Positions 11,875-23,150 of a stretch of 64,000 nucleotides of DNA are shown piece by piece. The notes beneath the pieces are model-generated. The model saw nothing but the letters and a program-made list of their open reading frames with translations, ran no database searches and was not told where the DNA came from. The translations under genes were made by a program, and so were the position numbers. The first letter of the stretch is position 1; every line of letters begins with the position of its first letter. This DNA is from Nageia nagi (taxonomy: Eukaryota > Pinophyta): positions 141,856,001-141,920,000 of the forward strand of contig JBITNC010000001.1 of NCBI GenBank assembly GCA_050084985.1, read 5' to 3'.

Positions 11875-13203
11875 CTAAAAGCATTCTTCCATCCATGCGG
11901 GCTTGTAAGGTTTTAAATGCTGCCCATTTACTGAAATTGACAGCGTCCACCCATTTAATTTGGCTATTTCAAAAGCATTTGTCCCAACGCACTTGGCTAT
12001 GATGTATGGTCCTGACCACAAAGACTCGAACTTCTTATGCTTTCCGGGTTTGGCTCTATCTTCGTCCCATTTTAAAACAAGATCTCTTTCTTTGAAGGTG
12101 TTCAAAGAAGCTTTCCGGGTATCAAACCGCCTCTTTACAATTTCATTTCTCTTTTGCAAATCTTGATTTGACTTATTCCAGGATTCTTCCAGATGCAATA
12201 GTTCATTCATTCATACTTGAAGTGGTTCAAATCCCTCACCATATTCTTGAGGTATTGTTAAAGCAGAGAGTTCTATATGACTTGGCAGTAAAGCCCTTTT
12301 CCTGTATACCAACGCATATGGATTGGTCTTGATACCTGACTTTATAGTGATCCTATTTGCCCATAATTCCCAATTCAGCTTCTCATGCCAAGTCCGGGGA
12401 TTATCCTCTACAGTTCTCTTAAGGATTCTTAACAAATTCTTATTTGTCGATTCAGCCAACCCATTACCTTGTGGATAGTAGTTTGAGGAAGTCTTCCAGT
12501 AGATCCCATATCTCATAGCAAAATTAGTAATATCTGTTCTTACAAATGCCAAACCATTATCAAAAATGATTGTTTGAGGAATTCCATACTTGGTGATCAG
12601 CTTTTCAATGAAGTTTAGAACAGTTTTCTGATTTGCCTCTTTTATGGCTTCCGCATCTGTCCATCTGGTGAAATAATTTGTGGCGGTAAGAATGAATTTA
12701 TGCCCGATTGATGAATTTGGATTTATAATTCCAATAAAGTCTAATCCCCATTGTTGAAAAGGTTCTTCTGCCTGAATTGGTTCTAATGGTAAAGCTGCCT
12801 TTCGCTTTCTACCTACAAACCTTTGACATTTCTCACAACGTTGAGCCTTTGTAAAAGCATCTTTGAACATAGTGGGCCAGTAATAACTTGTTTGAATTAT
12901 TTTACCCACTGTTGTATAACTAGAATAATGACCTCCGGATACCCTGTAATGAAATTCTTCAATTAGTTTCGCTGTCTTGGATGAAGGTATACACCTCAAC
13001 AATACTTCATTATGATTTCTTCTATAAAGCACTTGGTCAATTTTTGTGTAATTTTGGGCATGAATTTTAAATCTTCTTCTTTGTGATATGTTCAAATGCG
13101 TGGGGAGTTTACCAAATTCAAAATACTTGTTTAATTGGCCCATCCAATCATCTTCCTTCATACCTAGTTCCTCATTCAAAATTACTTGTTCAGTGAAATA
13201 CAC
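11875..13203 (-). pseudogene. Element A integrase
   Basis: Integrase joins the cDNA copy into host DNA. From 13203 the frame encodes the HHCC zinc-binding domain (H85, H92, C123, C126). The DDE catalytic core follows with all three acids present: D155 in GLDFIG, D215 in IFDNG and E251 in LAESTNK, giving D-35-E spacing. One TGA stop near 12211 (after EGFEPLQV) interrupts it. The same frame then continues through the C-terminal domain, ending KPYKPAWMEECF at 11875, with the usual LVLKWDEDR and SLWSGPYIIAKC motifs. There is no chromodomain, as expected for Tat-type elements. It follows RT-RNase H and precedes the accessory gene. This is the best preserved enzyme of the element. Confidence 0.92.
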
Positions 13204-14785
13204 TGTTTTTTTCTTCTACATCTCTGGCTAATTGCTCACAAAGGGCCTTTCCTCTTATGAGTTTAGTAGGTCTGATCTCCACATCATATCTTAAAATTTT
13301 AGAAATCCAACTAGGTCTCCCTTCCCCAATTTCTCCTTGCATTATATAAGATCTAACATCTGGATGTATAGTTAAGACCAGGACTTTTCTCTGAGCTATA
13401 TAATGTTTCAACTTTCCTAAAGACTTTAGTATTGCTAGGACCTGTTTTTCCACAAAAGTGTATTTCTCCTCTCATTTATTCATAGTTTGACTGAAAAAAG
13501 CAATAGGACATTCTTCATTCTTTCCAAATTTTTGTGTTAGGACATCTGCAATGCTTGAATTAGAGCCATATGCATACAAAATGAATTCTTTGCTACAGGT
13601 GCTTTAGTTATTGCCAACTTGATTCTTTGAAATGCTTCTTTTCCTTCTATAGTCCATTCAAACACAACATTTTTTTTTAACATGAGAGTAATAGGCTTAA
13701 CAATGCTTGAAAAATCCTGAATGAATCTGCTTACAAAGTTAATCTGTCCTAGAAAAGATTGTAAAGCCTTTTTGTTCGAAGGAAGAGATAATTTGTTTAT
13801 TGCCTCTACCCTATCCGAATCAATAGTCCAACCTTCTTTTGAAATAACATGTCCAAGAAGCTTTCCCTCATCTACTGCAAAAATAGACTTCTTTGGATAT
13901 AAGGAAATTCCATACCTTTTGCATTTGATAAAAGCCTGTTCCAAATGTCGTACATGGGAACTCCTGTTATGAGAGAAAATAGTGATATCATCCAAGTATA
14001 CTAGCACACTTTTATTTACCAATTCTCCAAGAGCATAGTCAATAGCTCTTTGGAAGGTTGCTCCTGCATTTGATAATCCGAAAGGCATTCTTTGGAAAGC
14101 AAACGTTCCCCATTTGGTTGTAAAAGCTGTTTTGAACTGATCTTCATTTTTTACCCAAACTTGATTATACCCCGAAAAACCATCTAGTAACGAGAATCTT
14201 TCTGCTCCAGCCACAATATTTAATATTTGTTCCATAGGCGGTAGAGGATAATGATTTTTCAATGAGACTCTATTTAAATCTCTGAAGTCCACACACAATC
14301 GAATCTCCCCATTTTTTTCTAACTGGGACTAAATTTGCCATCCATGTAGAATGTTTAATAGGATATATGATACCAGCTTTATACAGTTTCAGAACTTCTT
14401 GTTTCATTGGCACTTCAATCTTGGGGTTTATCGGCCTTTGCTTCTGTCTGATTCGCTTGGCATCTTCAATCAATTCTATCGTATGTTGAATTACAGATTT
14501 ATCAAAAACCTTTAGATCATCATAAGACCAAGCAATTATATCAGCATAAACTTTGCATAACTGAATAATCTCTTTGATTTGATCAGGGTTGTTGCATATG
14601 CCAATTTTTAAAGATTTTCTGCGAAGAATTTCATACTTTTTATAATTATCAGGGTTTATAATTATACCCTTTCCTTTTACCTGATCATGTTTGTCGAACA
14701 ACCCTTCAAAATGGAATCAGATCTTTAGGAATTATATTGTTATTCAATTAGATTATATATTGTTCCCGGAAGATATCGGCATCTT
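13190..14785 (-). pseudogene. Element A reverse transcriptase and RNase H
   Basis: RT copies the element RNA to cDNA and RNase H removes the template. The N-terminal RT part (AWSYDDLKVFDKSVIQHTIE, WMANLVPVRKK) ends in a frameshift near 14290. RT then continues from MCVDFRDLNRVSLKNHYPLP. LLDGFSGYNQV carries the first catalytic Asp, followed by AFTTKWGTFAFQRMPFGLSN, VYLDDITIF (active-site YLDD at residues 101-104 of that segment) and GKLLGHVISKEGW. A second frameshift near 13600 leads into the RNase H (LYAYGSNSSIADVLTQKFG). An in-frame TGA near 13472 precedes EKQVLAILKSLGKLKHYIAQ. It overlaps the integrase start by a few bases in another frame, probably because of a further indel. Confidence 0.92.
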
Positions 14786-14815
14786 CTTCTCCTACCGCAT
14801 GACACACAGACTGCT

Positions 14816-16089
14816 TTAGCAAAAACTGATTGATTTGAGTCTCATCTCTAAAGACCTGCCAAAAAGAATCATTATTTGGAACGGAAGGTCTAAAGATAAG
14901 TTGAACCCCTTTTTTCCGGAATCAGTCATTGGTGGGATCAAAACTGGCTCCCATTTGAACCAGTGCATCTGCCTCTCGATTCGATTCAACCTCCTTGGAA
15001 TGGATTGTATATGCAGAGCTTCAAAATTTTCAAATAGATCCCACACTCTATTTCTGTAAGACTTTAAATAATGATGTTTAACAGAGCATTTGCCTGTGAC
15101 TTGGTTTACAATTAACTTTGAGTCTCCTTTAATTTTCAAACACTGGATTTGCATTTTAATAGCTTGCTCTAGACCAAGGCAAAGGGTTTCATACTCAGCT
15201 GCATTATTGGTGCACATCCATGTGAGCCTGTACGAGAATTTATGAATTTTTTCCATTGGATCAATTAGGACAATCCCAGTACCTGACCCATTTTTAGATC
15301 TGGCTCCATCAAAGAACATTTCCCAGGCTTCACCTTTTCTGAACTCTTCACTAGTGAGCTTCTGAATGAAAGGCTCTGGTTCCATCAAACAATAATTCCC
15401 AAATTCCATGTCATAAATGGTGCTAACCATATTCATAGACATGGGATCTTCAGTTTGCACTTCCTCCAATAACTGATCACTCTCTTTCAACTTACTGAGG
15501 ATTGCATTAACCTCATCTTTCTTTTCTACATGAACATCAAACATTTTTTCATTATCCAACCTTACTCTCTTTTCTCCACAAGGAATTAAATAATGAGTGT
15601 AATCCATTGCTAAATAACCCCCTATTTTTGCTGTAAACTCCTTGGATAGACATAACCCAAACAGAGGAGGAAGTTCAACTACTGCAATTTCCTGAGTGAT
15701 GACCACAGAGGGACCCTTATGTATCTTTAGAACTACATCTTTTATAAGCCCAACAGTCTTAACTAGCGTGGAGTCTAGTTGCAACACTCCTGTGGATGTT
15801 CTAGTAAGAGGTAGCCCCATTACATCACATACTGCTTTAGGCATGATGGTAGTGGCTGCTCCGGAATCGACTAAACAGTTATGTAGCATATACCCATCGA
15901 CCTCTAAAGTCATATTAAAAGTTGGTGGTTTATTTTTTCCCATTCCTGGATAATTGGATGTCTCAAACAAGTTCAACACCCTATCCATTTCTTCATTTAA
16001 TGCTATAAGGGCTATCTTTAATAAATCAATTTGCCTAGGGGTTTTTAAGGTATCAAATAAAGATATCTTTGAAGGGGTTTCTTTAATTC
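14816..16089 (-). pseudogene. Element A aspartic protease and extra plant-type RNase H (aRNH)
   Basis: The frame continues gag (ISLFDTLKTPRQIDLLKIA) into a retropepsin with the active-site motif LVDSGAATTIMP near 15880. About 200 codons later it enters a second RNase H domain of the plant/archaeal type (MFFDGARSKNGSGTGIVLI, TNNAAEYETLCLGLEQAI, IKGDSKLIVNQV). The first three acidic catalytic residues are visible (DG, AEYE, GDS). The last Asp (EADALVQ) is found only after a frameshift near 14990. An extra aRNH is characteristic of Tat-type gypsy elements. Here it lies before RT rather than after the native RNase H. It is separated from gag by a frameshift near 16090. Confidence 0.88.
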
Positions 16090-17737
16090 TTCTACAATAT
16101 TGAAATCATAAGCGACTGGAGGTTTACCGTCTTTGTCAGTGAACCTCTGTTGAAACTGCTGAGTGTCATCCCTTCTCTGATGCCTGGTGAGAGAGGGAAA
16201 CCTTAACTTCCGAATCATCTGATTACTAACGTCATCAACTTTAGGCGTTTGTCTAACTGTTGGAATTGGAAATTTATGAGATGCAGGTTCTTTTGGGAGT
16301 GTTGTGTTTGCAGAACCGGGAGCTATATCGGGCTTCTTGGAGGCCATTGGATCATGACCTTTTGGAGGTTCAGCTGTTTTATCTAGAAGATTTGATACAT
16401 GAGGCCTCTTTGCAGACCTTGTTTCTATGACAAAAACACCTATATCGGTTGGGGCGCAATTCATCAAATTTACATTTCGACTTATATCATCAACTACACT
16501 GGGTGGAGGAATTCCTTCGCTTTTCGACAAATACTCCTGATATTGATATATAGGGCAAGAAGTTTGTTCATGAGCATCATTGCAAGCCAAACACAAGCCT
16601 ACCATCTGTCCAGAAGAAGAAGCTTGATATGTATTCTCTACTAGCATATGTTGAATTTGAGCTTTTTCTATAGCTGGATATGGGAATCTCCTAGCATTAT
16701 TTTGTCTACTCAAGAGGGTAATCTGGTTCGCCATGTTCCTACACAAAGCTTTCAATTCTTGTATCTCATCTTGTGAGGGAGCTACTTGATTTACTCCAAA
16801 CTGATGTGGGACTGGTAAAGCTAGAGGTACTCGTGGGTAGGCAAGGCTAATGGAAACTGTTGAACTGGTGCAGGAATACTAGCCAGAGGCGGGGCCATAC
16901 AAATTGCTAAGGGTCTTATTGCCTGGTTTTGCAGTAACATTGGAAAGTATGGCATTGGCATGCGGTTGGGTAGTTTTCCTATTGAAATGAGACAAGCTTT
17001 AGCAAACACTGCTTGTCTATAGACTTCTGGAAAAGTGGTTACCCCAAAATTTTGAATTTGCAAAGAGAGATTTGGGGGAAAGGCTCTTAAATAATACATC
17101 AAAGCTTGAGATTGCTGGGGCCTAACCGATACTGGAACTCTTTTCCAAGATTTTTGGAATCTAATATTAAAGTCTGGAATATTCTCTTGTTCATATCTTT
17201 TGATAGAAGTGAGTTGAGTTAGTAAGGAGAAAGGGTCTCCTACTTCATTAAATTCCAGAATGAAGGGCTCTGCCAACTGAGCCTAGGAAGTTATATATCC
17301 ACTAACAAGGCTTCTATACCAATCAAGGACCTTGCCCTTGAATGATTGTGCTAGCAGTCTTGCCATGACATCTTCATGTTGAATATTATGGAACTTAGCC
17401 AAACCGGCTACATCCACACAGTGTTCATAGCTGTTTTCTCTATGGTGGCGTCAAACTCAGGTAGAGTTTTAAAAACATTTCCTAGGATATCATGCAATGC
17501 AGCTAGAGCCAAAGGTACCCCATCGTCTCATGCAGGATAGATATTTCGAGCAGGATTAGCCATTTTAGGAGAAGCAGTCCTAGCATGAAGGTTGAATGGT
17601 ACTGATTTGGATGAAGATTCTAAAGTGTTGATACTACCCAAAGATCTAAACTTGATCAGGGTCTTTCTTTTGGAAGTATCAAGTTCTTTAAAATTCGGGA
17701 CCTCTTTGGTTGCTTTGGATTTTGATCTTGTCCACAT
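16045..17737 (-). pseudogene. Element A gag
   Basis: Gag forms the virus-like particle and packages RNA. It starts at ATG 17737-17735 (MWTRSKSKATKEV), about 120 bp after the primer binding site. It is broken by stops and frameshifts at about 17528 and 17470-17280. The retrotransposon gag core is readable (YEHCVDVAGLAKF, MARLLAQSFKGKVLDWYRS, AEPFILEFNEVGDPFSLLTQ, YEQENIPDFNIRFQKSWKRV). A zinc knuckle of the form C-x2-C-x3-H-x4-C lies near 16580 (CLACNDAHEQTSC). The C-terminal linker is rich in Pro, Lys and Ser and runs into the protease after a frameshift near 16090. Confidence 0.88.
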
Positions 17738-17856
17738 AAACTCTAGTAGCAACTAAAAGAATCTAGGTTCGGGAAGTAGCAATAATAACTATAAAATTTG
17801 CTTTGATACATACCATCAATATTGCTTCCAATAGAGTCGCCAATAAAATCTTTCGT

Positions 17857-17874
17857 GTCCCACCGGGCGTGCCA
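17857..17874 (-). other. Element A putative primer binding site
   Basis: On the minus strand the sequence TGGCACGCCCGGTGGGAC lies 12 bases inside the 5' LTR. Its position and TGG start fit a tRNA primer site. I cannot say which tRNA it matches. Confidence 0.55.
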
Positions 17875-18424
17875 AAAAGAATATACTGTTGATGGAAATT
17901 GTGTAATGTAGACGCCCTTGGACAATTTCAACCAAAGTATATCATGAACAGCTAACGCAGTAACCTGATCTTCGGAGTAGGCCGGTTCCTTATCTATTGG
18001 GCATAGATTAAAAGAACAAGTAACAGGAAAGAAACAAAAGAGGGTAGAGTGCGAGAAATAAAGCAAGAAGGATAGGGAGCAAAAGAAAAGCAGGGGCAGA
18101 TCACTAGTTCAGCGCAGGCTTTCACAGAACGTGAAACCTTGGCAAGAATCTAGTGTAGCAACCACAGTGCAAGCTTTCACTCTGTAAATTATTCTTTAGC
18201 TTAACTCTACCATATAAGTAGACACAGTTATACCAACAACTCATTGTTATCATTCAGGAAATATCCATTACTTGCCACAATATAACTAGATTAAGAATAA
18301 CAACGACAAGTGTTGGACAAGAAAGGTCAAGATGGCATTGTATTACTGATAGAACAAAAGGTCTTTGAAAACAAATACAAGAGGCAATACTAGGGATTGC
18401 AACCCTTTTTGCTTTGTCTTCAAC

Positions 18425-18434
18425 TTTATTTATA
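18425..18434 (-). promoter_or_regulatory. TATA box in element A 5' LTR
   Basis: Minus-strand TATAAATAAA. The equivalent in the 3' LTR at 6677-6684 is TATAAATT. Transcription would start about 30 bases to the left, near 18400. This is inferred from position between the U3 repeats and the PBS. Confidence 0.6.
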
Positions 18435-18934
18435 CTAGGCTAGAGCGGTTACAGAATGATTGAAACAAAATAGTTACAAAATGGCCCAAAGATTGTGGCC
18501 CTCTTTTAATAAACAGCTAACTACCTTTGCCACATGGCATTTTATTTCTAAAAACTGAAAGATCTAGAACTGTACTGCCTCTAAATTGCGACGAACATGC
18601 TTTTTGGGTGTTATTTGAACCTGCATTATATTTCCAGAAGATTCTCTGACTGATTATGATGATTTCGGAGTCTTTCCATCTTCTAGTGCTTATTCCGGAA
18701 CCTTCTCGATTTTTGGCTCACATTTCGAAGTCTTTTGGTGAAGTTTTGGTTGGGCGGAGATTTCTTTTGTTACATCTGACATCATCAATCTCTGCACTCC
18801 GGTCTTGAAGGCTTTTATTTTCTGCTGACATCACTTTCTTCCTGTGCCTTTGTAAGGTAAAGCAAGTAACTTCGGGGGATTTTAGTTTTGCTTGTGACAT
18901 CCTCCTCCTTCGGATCCGTTCTTTTGGCCAAAGT

Positions 18935-19532
18935 GGGTTTCACTTTACTTCGTTGACATCATCTCCCTCTCATGCCCCGAGACACATAACTCAGCCATCG
19001 TGGAAACTTTTAGCATTACTTGCTGACATCACTACTTCCGGAGTTCGGTTTTAGATGAAAATAATACTCGCCTATACTTTGTTGACATCACATCCGGAGA
19101 TTGCTATACTCAGTGCATTTTCTCCTCAAAACTGTTCAGGTTTACTTTGCTGACATCACCTCCTTTCATGCCCCGGAACACCTAACTCAGCTACTGCGGA
19201 AACTTTTAGCATTACTCGTTGACATCACTACTCTTGGAGTCCAATTTTAAACGAAAATAATACTCGCCTATACTCTGCTGACATCACATCTGGAGATTGC
19301 TATACTTAGTGCATTTTCTCATCAAAACTGTTCGGATTTACTTTGTTGATGTCACCTCCTTTCATGCCCCGGAACACCTAACTCAGCTACTGCAGAAACT
19401 TTTAGCATTACTCGCTGACATCATTACTCTTGGAGTCCGGTTTTAGGCGAAAATAATACTCGCCTATACTCTACTAACATCACATCCGGAGATTGCTATA
19501 TTCGGTGCATTTTCTCATCAAAACTGTCCGGA
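18935..19532 (-). promoter_or_regulatory. U3 tandem repeats with TGACATCA/TGACGTCA-like motifs, 5' LTR
   Basis: Three units of about 197 bp, each with three TGACATCA-type octamers. Some variants elsewhere in the pair are the perfect palindrome TGACGTCA, the core bound by plant bZIP (TGA/as-1 type) factors. They lie upstream of the TATA box, where an enhancer would be. The role is inferred from position and motif only. Confidence 0.55.
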
Positions 19533-19644
19533 ATTTATGGAATAGTTAGGAGGAGTTTGCTAAAACACACTTCTTTAGATAAATAAGAACAATACATGCC
19601 GGGAAACCACTAAAGTGTTAGGCTATGTATGCATATACAAGGAC

Positions 19645-20523
19645 AATTCTAAAATTTCTCTCATGCACCTCTTATGTAACCATGACATTTCAGATGACAA
19701 TCTATGGGCTTTGAATGGTCTTCCACATATCACTAGCAAACACTATTTGAAAATGTATCACTAGCAAACACTATTTGAAAATGTAGCCTGGCTTGATTAC
19801 AACCTTCTTCATAAATAAAGGAACTTAACAAGTATTTTCTGGCTCAGTTATCTGCTAAAACAGGCAGTTTCCCAAATTCGAATAATAAGGGGAATATGAG
19901 TTAAGGGTTTAACCCTTCAGCTCAAAAAGCTGGGATATTTATTTAAAATTTCAAACAACTAAACTTTTTGAAGTTGTTTGTAAAATAGTTTTCACTATCC
20001 AAAATAACAGAAAGATTGAATAGAAAATTGGCAATATTAAGAAATTTTTAATGAAACAGAGAATTCAGAGGAGTGAGGAAATAAGATCATGCATAGAAAC
20101 ATAGTGCAAACTCTGATTTGTCATACCACAAATCCCATGAACATTAAAACAAAGATTGAACAAAATAGTGAGCATAGATTAATGATTTCAGGTTTCCTTA
20201 TGTAGGTGTTATTTGTGTGTAGTTTATGTGGTCACTGTGTGAGACATTGGAGAATCCAGTGTTTTAGGTCGCACCAAAAGAATATATATAAGGAAAAAGT
20301 CTCTATTAGTAGAGAACCCTAATTACTCAAGGTGCAAAAGTTAGCCAGCTCATCCATAGTTAAAAAATTTGGTTTATTTGGATGAATATTTGCTGAATAA
20401 CCAGCATTTGATGCATTTTATGTAAACGTAATATTTTTTTGCATTTTCAATTTGTTGCTTTTTTGTCAATGTTGTTCCGAATAATATCTGGATGGTCGGA
20501 TTTTAAATGTTGTTCCAAATCAA
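19645..20523. other. Right flank of element A; unidentified
   Basis: No gene recognised. It contains a perfect 28-bp tandem duplication (19728-19783) and AT-rich sequence leading into the 3' end of the second hAT transposase remnant. Confidence 0.5.
19728..19783. repeat. 28-bp tandem duplication
   Basis: Two identical copies, 19728-19755 and 19756-19783, both beginning TATCACTAGCAAACAC. Confidence 0.9.
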
Positions 20524-21781
20524 TTACTTTTTAGAAAACTTCAAATAGAAATAAAAGACAATAAATGTTACCACGAGTTTGAGTTGTGTGAGACCTAGTG
20601 GAAAGTGCACTTGAGAAAAGATAGCCCTGTGCATTCTTATAGGTTTGGAGCTCTTCCAAAAAGCGTGATACTTAGCCTCTTTGTTTTTTTTAAGACCCTG
20701 CAATGGCCTCCTTAGCTTTGTCCATGGCCACATGCAAGTAACCCATTGGTGATTTGTCTTAAATGTCATCAATAGGAAGGACTTTTCACTAATGGTTTAG
20801 ATACCTAAATTTATTAAGGAAACAAATATCTTGACCTTTTGAAAAAGATTAAAAAAATCAACCACAACTAACTTGGATGATCTCAAACAAGGAGGGCTTC
20901 TTTTTACGTAGAAAAAGAGGACTCCTCCATTCTCGGTAGACAAACATCCCTCCTCAACCATATCCTTCTAGAATGAAGGCTCTACAAAGTAAGGAAGTTG
21001 GTGGCAAATTGAGTGATATTAGGTCAAACAATTGTGTTGCTATCCTTATATTGCCTTGAGAACCATATATGATTGTAGATGTACTTTGTAATTTTTTTTG
21101 CATTGTCCATCACTTCCTTAACCCAACATATTTTTCCAATATCATCCACTATTAGGTCAATACAATGGGCTGCGCTAGGAATCCAAGATATGATAGGAAA
21201 CCTCTCTTCAAGAATTTTTCTTGCTGTCACATATGTTGTTGCATTGTCTTTGACAACTTTGACCTCATTTTGTGGCCCAACCTCCAATACTACATCTTCT
21301 AGTAAGGCGAACAATTTTGTTCAACTTTATCTTATCAATGTTTGACCTCTTCTATTCTTTTTTCTCTCGTATTTTTTTCTGCTCTTTAATAAGTAGATGC
21401 ACATCTTCTACACATTGGGCAATAAGGGGTCCATTATAGTCATCATATGATGGGAGTTTGAATGCCGCACCATAAATTGTCAATGCATTCACCATGGCCT
21501 CGTAGTATGGTGAACTTACAACATTAAAAATAATGTTGCGAAAATACGAAATGTTTTGCATCACTTTTCTCGCCTATATTTGTTTCTCCTTGTTCCACAT
21601 GATTGCCTCAAGTGATTGTTGGCCACCTGGATTGTTATGAAGAATAAAAATGAACTTGCAATAGATTGTGATTGCGAGTTAGAATCAATTGTAGAAGAAC
21701 TATAATGGGACTTAGGCCCAATGCTACTTCGAGTGACACCAGGTACAAAAGGTGGAGTGACATAAATATTACCCTATTTTG
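20524..21781 (-). pseudogene. hAT transposase remnant D, C-terminal portion
   Basis: Continues, across element B, the N-terminal portion at 40987-41226. Reading leftward: TPPFVPGVTRSSIGPK near 21740, GGQQSLEAIMWNKEKQ near 21610, and FNVVSSPYYEAMVNALTIYG near 21510. The DUF659-like core is near 21270-21040 (GPQNEVKVVKDNATTYVTA, AAHCIDLIVDDIGKI, AKKITKYIYNH). A late segment is near 20745 (DKSPMGYLHVAMDKAKEAIA). Several stops and frameshifts break it. The C-terminal dimerisation motif of hAT transposases is not found, so the end is lost or too diverged. The break point is exactly the TSD of element B. Confidence 0.82.
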
Positions 21782-22233
21782 TGTCATGCCCCGAATATAA
21801 AAAATAAAAAAACTAGTATTAACCAACATGCTTAAGTGAATAGGTGGGTACTATTGAGAGGTTCTATATATTGTACTTCTTTCTTCAAATGAAAAACTTT
21901 TTGTAAATCCTTTTCAATTTTATCCAACAACAACATTTGGAGCTTGTGGACTTCCCTTCTCAACCTCCAAAGATAACCATTGAAGATGCCCCCTTTCACT
22001 GGTGCTTTACAACCAACTTTCATGATTCTACTCAGCTAAGGAATGCTCAACAATTTAGTTTTGATGTAAGAGAATTAATTCATTCTACTTTTTGAGATTT
22101 ATCCATGCAAGTTATACTACAGATCTAGTGCTAGGGTTTTTGAAAAAGAAAAATAAGAATATCAAAAAATTAGTATATTGTATTTTTGTTTGTTTGTTTG
22201 TTTGTTTTGTTTCATTTTGTTTGGGATATTATA
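21782..22233 (+). repeat. 5' LTR of element B
   Basis: Begins TGTCATGCCCCGAATAT and ends GATATTATA next to the PBS. It shares CATGCTTAAGTGAATAGGTG, TATATATTGTACTT and GATTTATCCATG-like blocks with 40559-40986. A TTTG microsatellite lies near its 3' end (22187-22206). Confidence 0.88.
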
Positions 22234-22234
22234 G

Positions 22235-22246
22235 TGGTAGCAGAGC
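22235..22246 (+). other. Element B primer binding site
   Basis: TGGTAGCAGAGC, one mismatch from the initiator-Met tRNA site TGGTATCAGAGC, one base after the 5' LTR. Confidence 0.8.
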
Positions 22247-22576
22247 TTAGATTTGTCTAGCTTGTGGGAGAATAAGGTATTGCATGTCAGTTAGAGAATT
22301 ACATTTGACGTGCAAGCGTAAAATTATGCATGTAGGATGGATAGCCAATAAGAAACTACATGCAAGCACACGAAATTAGATACATGCGACATGCAACTAC
22401 ATGCATGTGATATGCAATCATAAATTTGCATGTAGGATGGGTTATTGGTAAAAACACTACATGCATATGACATGTAAACATAAAATTGGAGGCCCTAACT
22501 ATTAAGTTTTGAGCAGAGCAAATCTGTAGCATATTTACTAGTATGTGGGAAAAACATAACTACTTAAATATTGAGC
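22247..22576 (+). other. Element B 5' leader with CATGCA-rich repeats
   Basis: Untranslated leader between PBS and gag. At 22290-22490 it has several diverged units containing ACTACATGCA and GCATGTAGGATGG-like words. No coding sequence is seen. Confidence 0.6.
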
Positions 22577-22920
22577 ATGTCAACCAATGATAGAGAAATC
22601 AGATATTAGCTAAGGGAACAAAAGAAGTTACAAAAAATAAAGGATGGGAACAAAGAGTTGGAGTGTTTAAACACAATAAGAGCATTAAAAAATGGACAAC
22701 AATAGCTCATTGATCTATTAACCTACGTGGTGCAAACTCATGGATTAAACCCTATGACTATACCCCAAGGAAATGATGAAAATGGAGAAACCTTAGTTTC
22801 TGTGGCAAAATAGCCCCCCTCCGCCCAACTAGTCGTCCTTTCCAAATTACTGAGTTACCTTTTTGTAGAAGGAGGCCATGCAATAAGGCAATGATATCAG
22901 CCTCATAGGGATTTAAAACA
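22577..22920 (+). pseudogene. Element B gag, N-terminal fragment
   Basis: ATG at 22577 opens MSTNDREIRY, then a stop, then a charged helical stretch (LREQKKLQKIKDGNKELECL) and LIDLLTYVVQTHGLNPMTIP. This has the style of a chromovirus gag N terminus with its coiled coil. It is cut at 22920 by a copia LTR. The rest of gag resumes near 30806. Confidence 0.6.
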
Positions 22921-23150
22921 TGAAGGTTGAATTCATGTTTGTAATAACAACTTCATCCCTAGGAGGATTTTTTGGTTTTTGCTAGCACTGTTTCAATTAT
23001 CCATATGTGAGGAACTAGTATGTGCTTTTTGGCATTGTTTAGTTATCCATATGTAAAGAACTCGTATGTGTTTATGCTCTATTTTTGATGATTGATCAAC
23101 ATATGTTTTTTATACAGCAAGTGACTATGAGTATTGGCTTGGCATCTTTA
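22921..23150 (+). repeat. Copia LTR fragment (5' copy, truncated)
   Basis: Matches 29356-29680: both start TGAAGGTTGAATTC and share CAATTATCCATATGTGAGGA, GGCATTGTTTAGTTATCCAT and TTGGCTTGGCATCTTT. Relative to the 29356 copy it lacks about 110 bp in the middle and stops at 23150, where unrelated sequence starts. It is joined directly to gag of element B, so it is the left edge of the insertion in B. Confidence 0.8.

Larger units (their letters stand above)
6136..19639 (-). mobile_element. Element A: Ty3/gypsy LTR retrotransposon, Tat type, with 3' accessory gene
   Basis: A 13.5-kb element reading leftward. LTRs of 1767 and 1753 bp begin T(G/A)TTGATGG and end GCATATACA, are about 95 percent alike by eye, and are flanked by AGAAC (6131-6135) and AGGAC (19640-19644), a 5-bp target duplication with one mismatch. 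The order from the 5' LTR is PBS, gag, protease, extra RNase H, RT, RNase H, integrase, a long accessory frame, 3' LTR. The extra plant-type RNase H and the RT style (AFTTKWGTFAFQRMPFGL, YLDD) place it with the Tat branch of non-chromodomain gypsy elements. Every coding module has one or more frameshifts or stops, so this copy is dead, but the LTR similarity suggests it is much younger than element B. Confidence 0.95.
17887..19639 (-). repeat. 5' LTR of element A
   Basis: Right copy of the LTR pair, which drives minus-strand transcription. U3 is the right part, with the tandem repeats at 18935-19532. A TATA box is at 18425-18434, so R-U5 spans roughly 17887-18400. Ends are TGTTGATGG and CATATACA. 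Confidence 0.95.
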
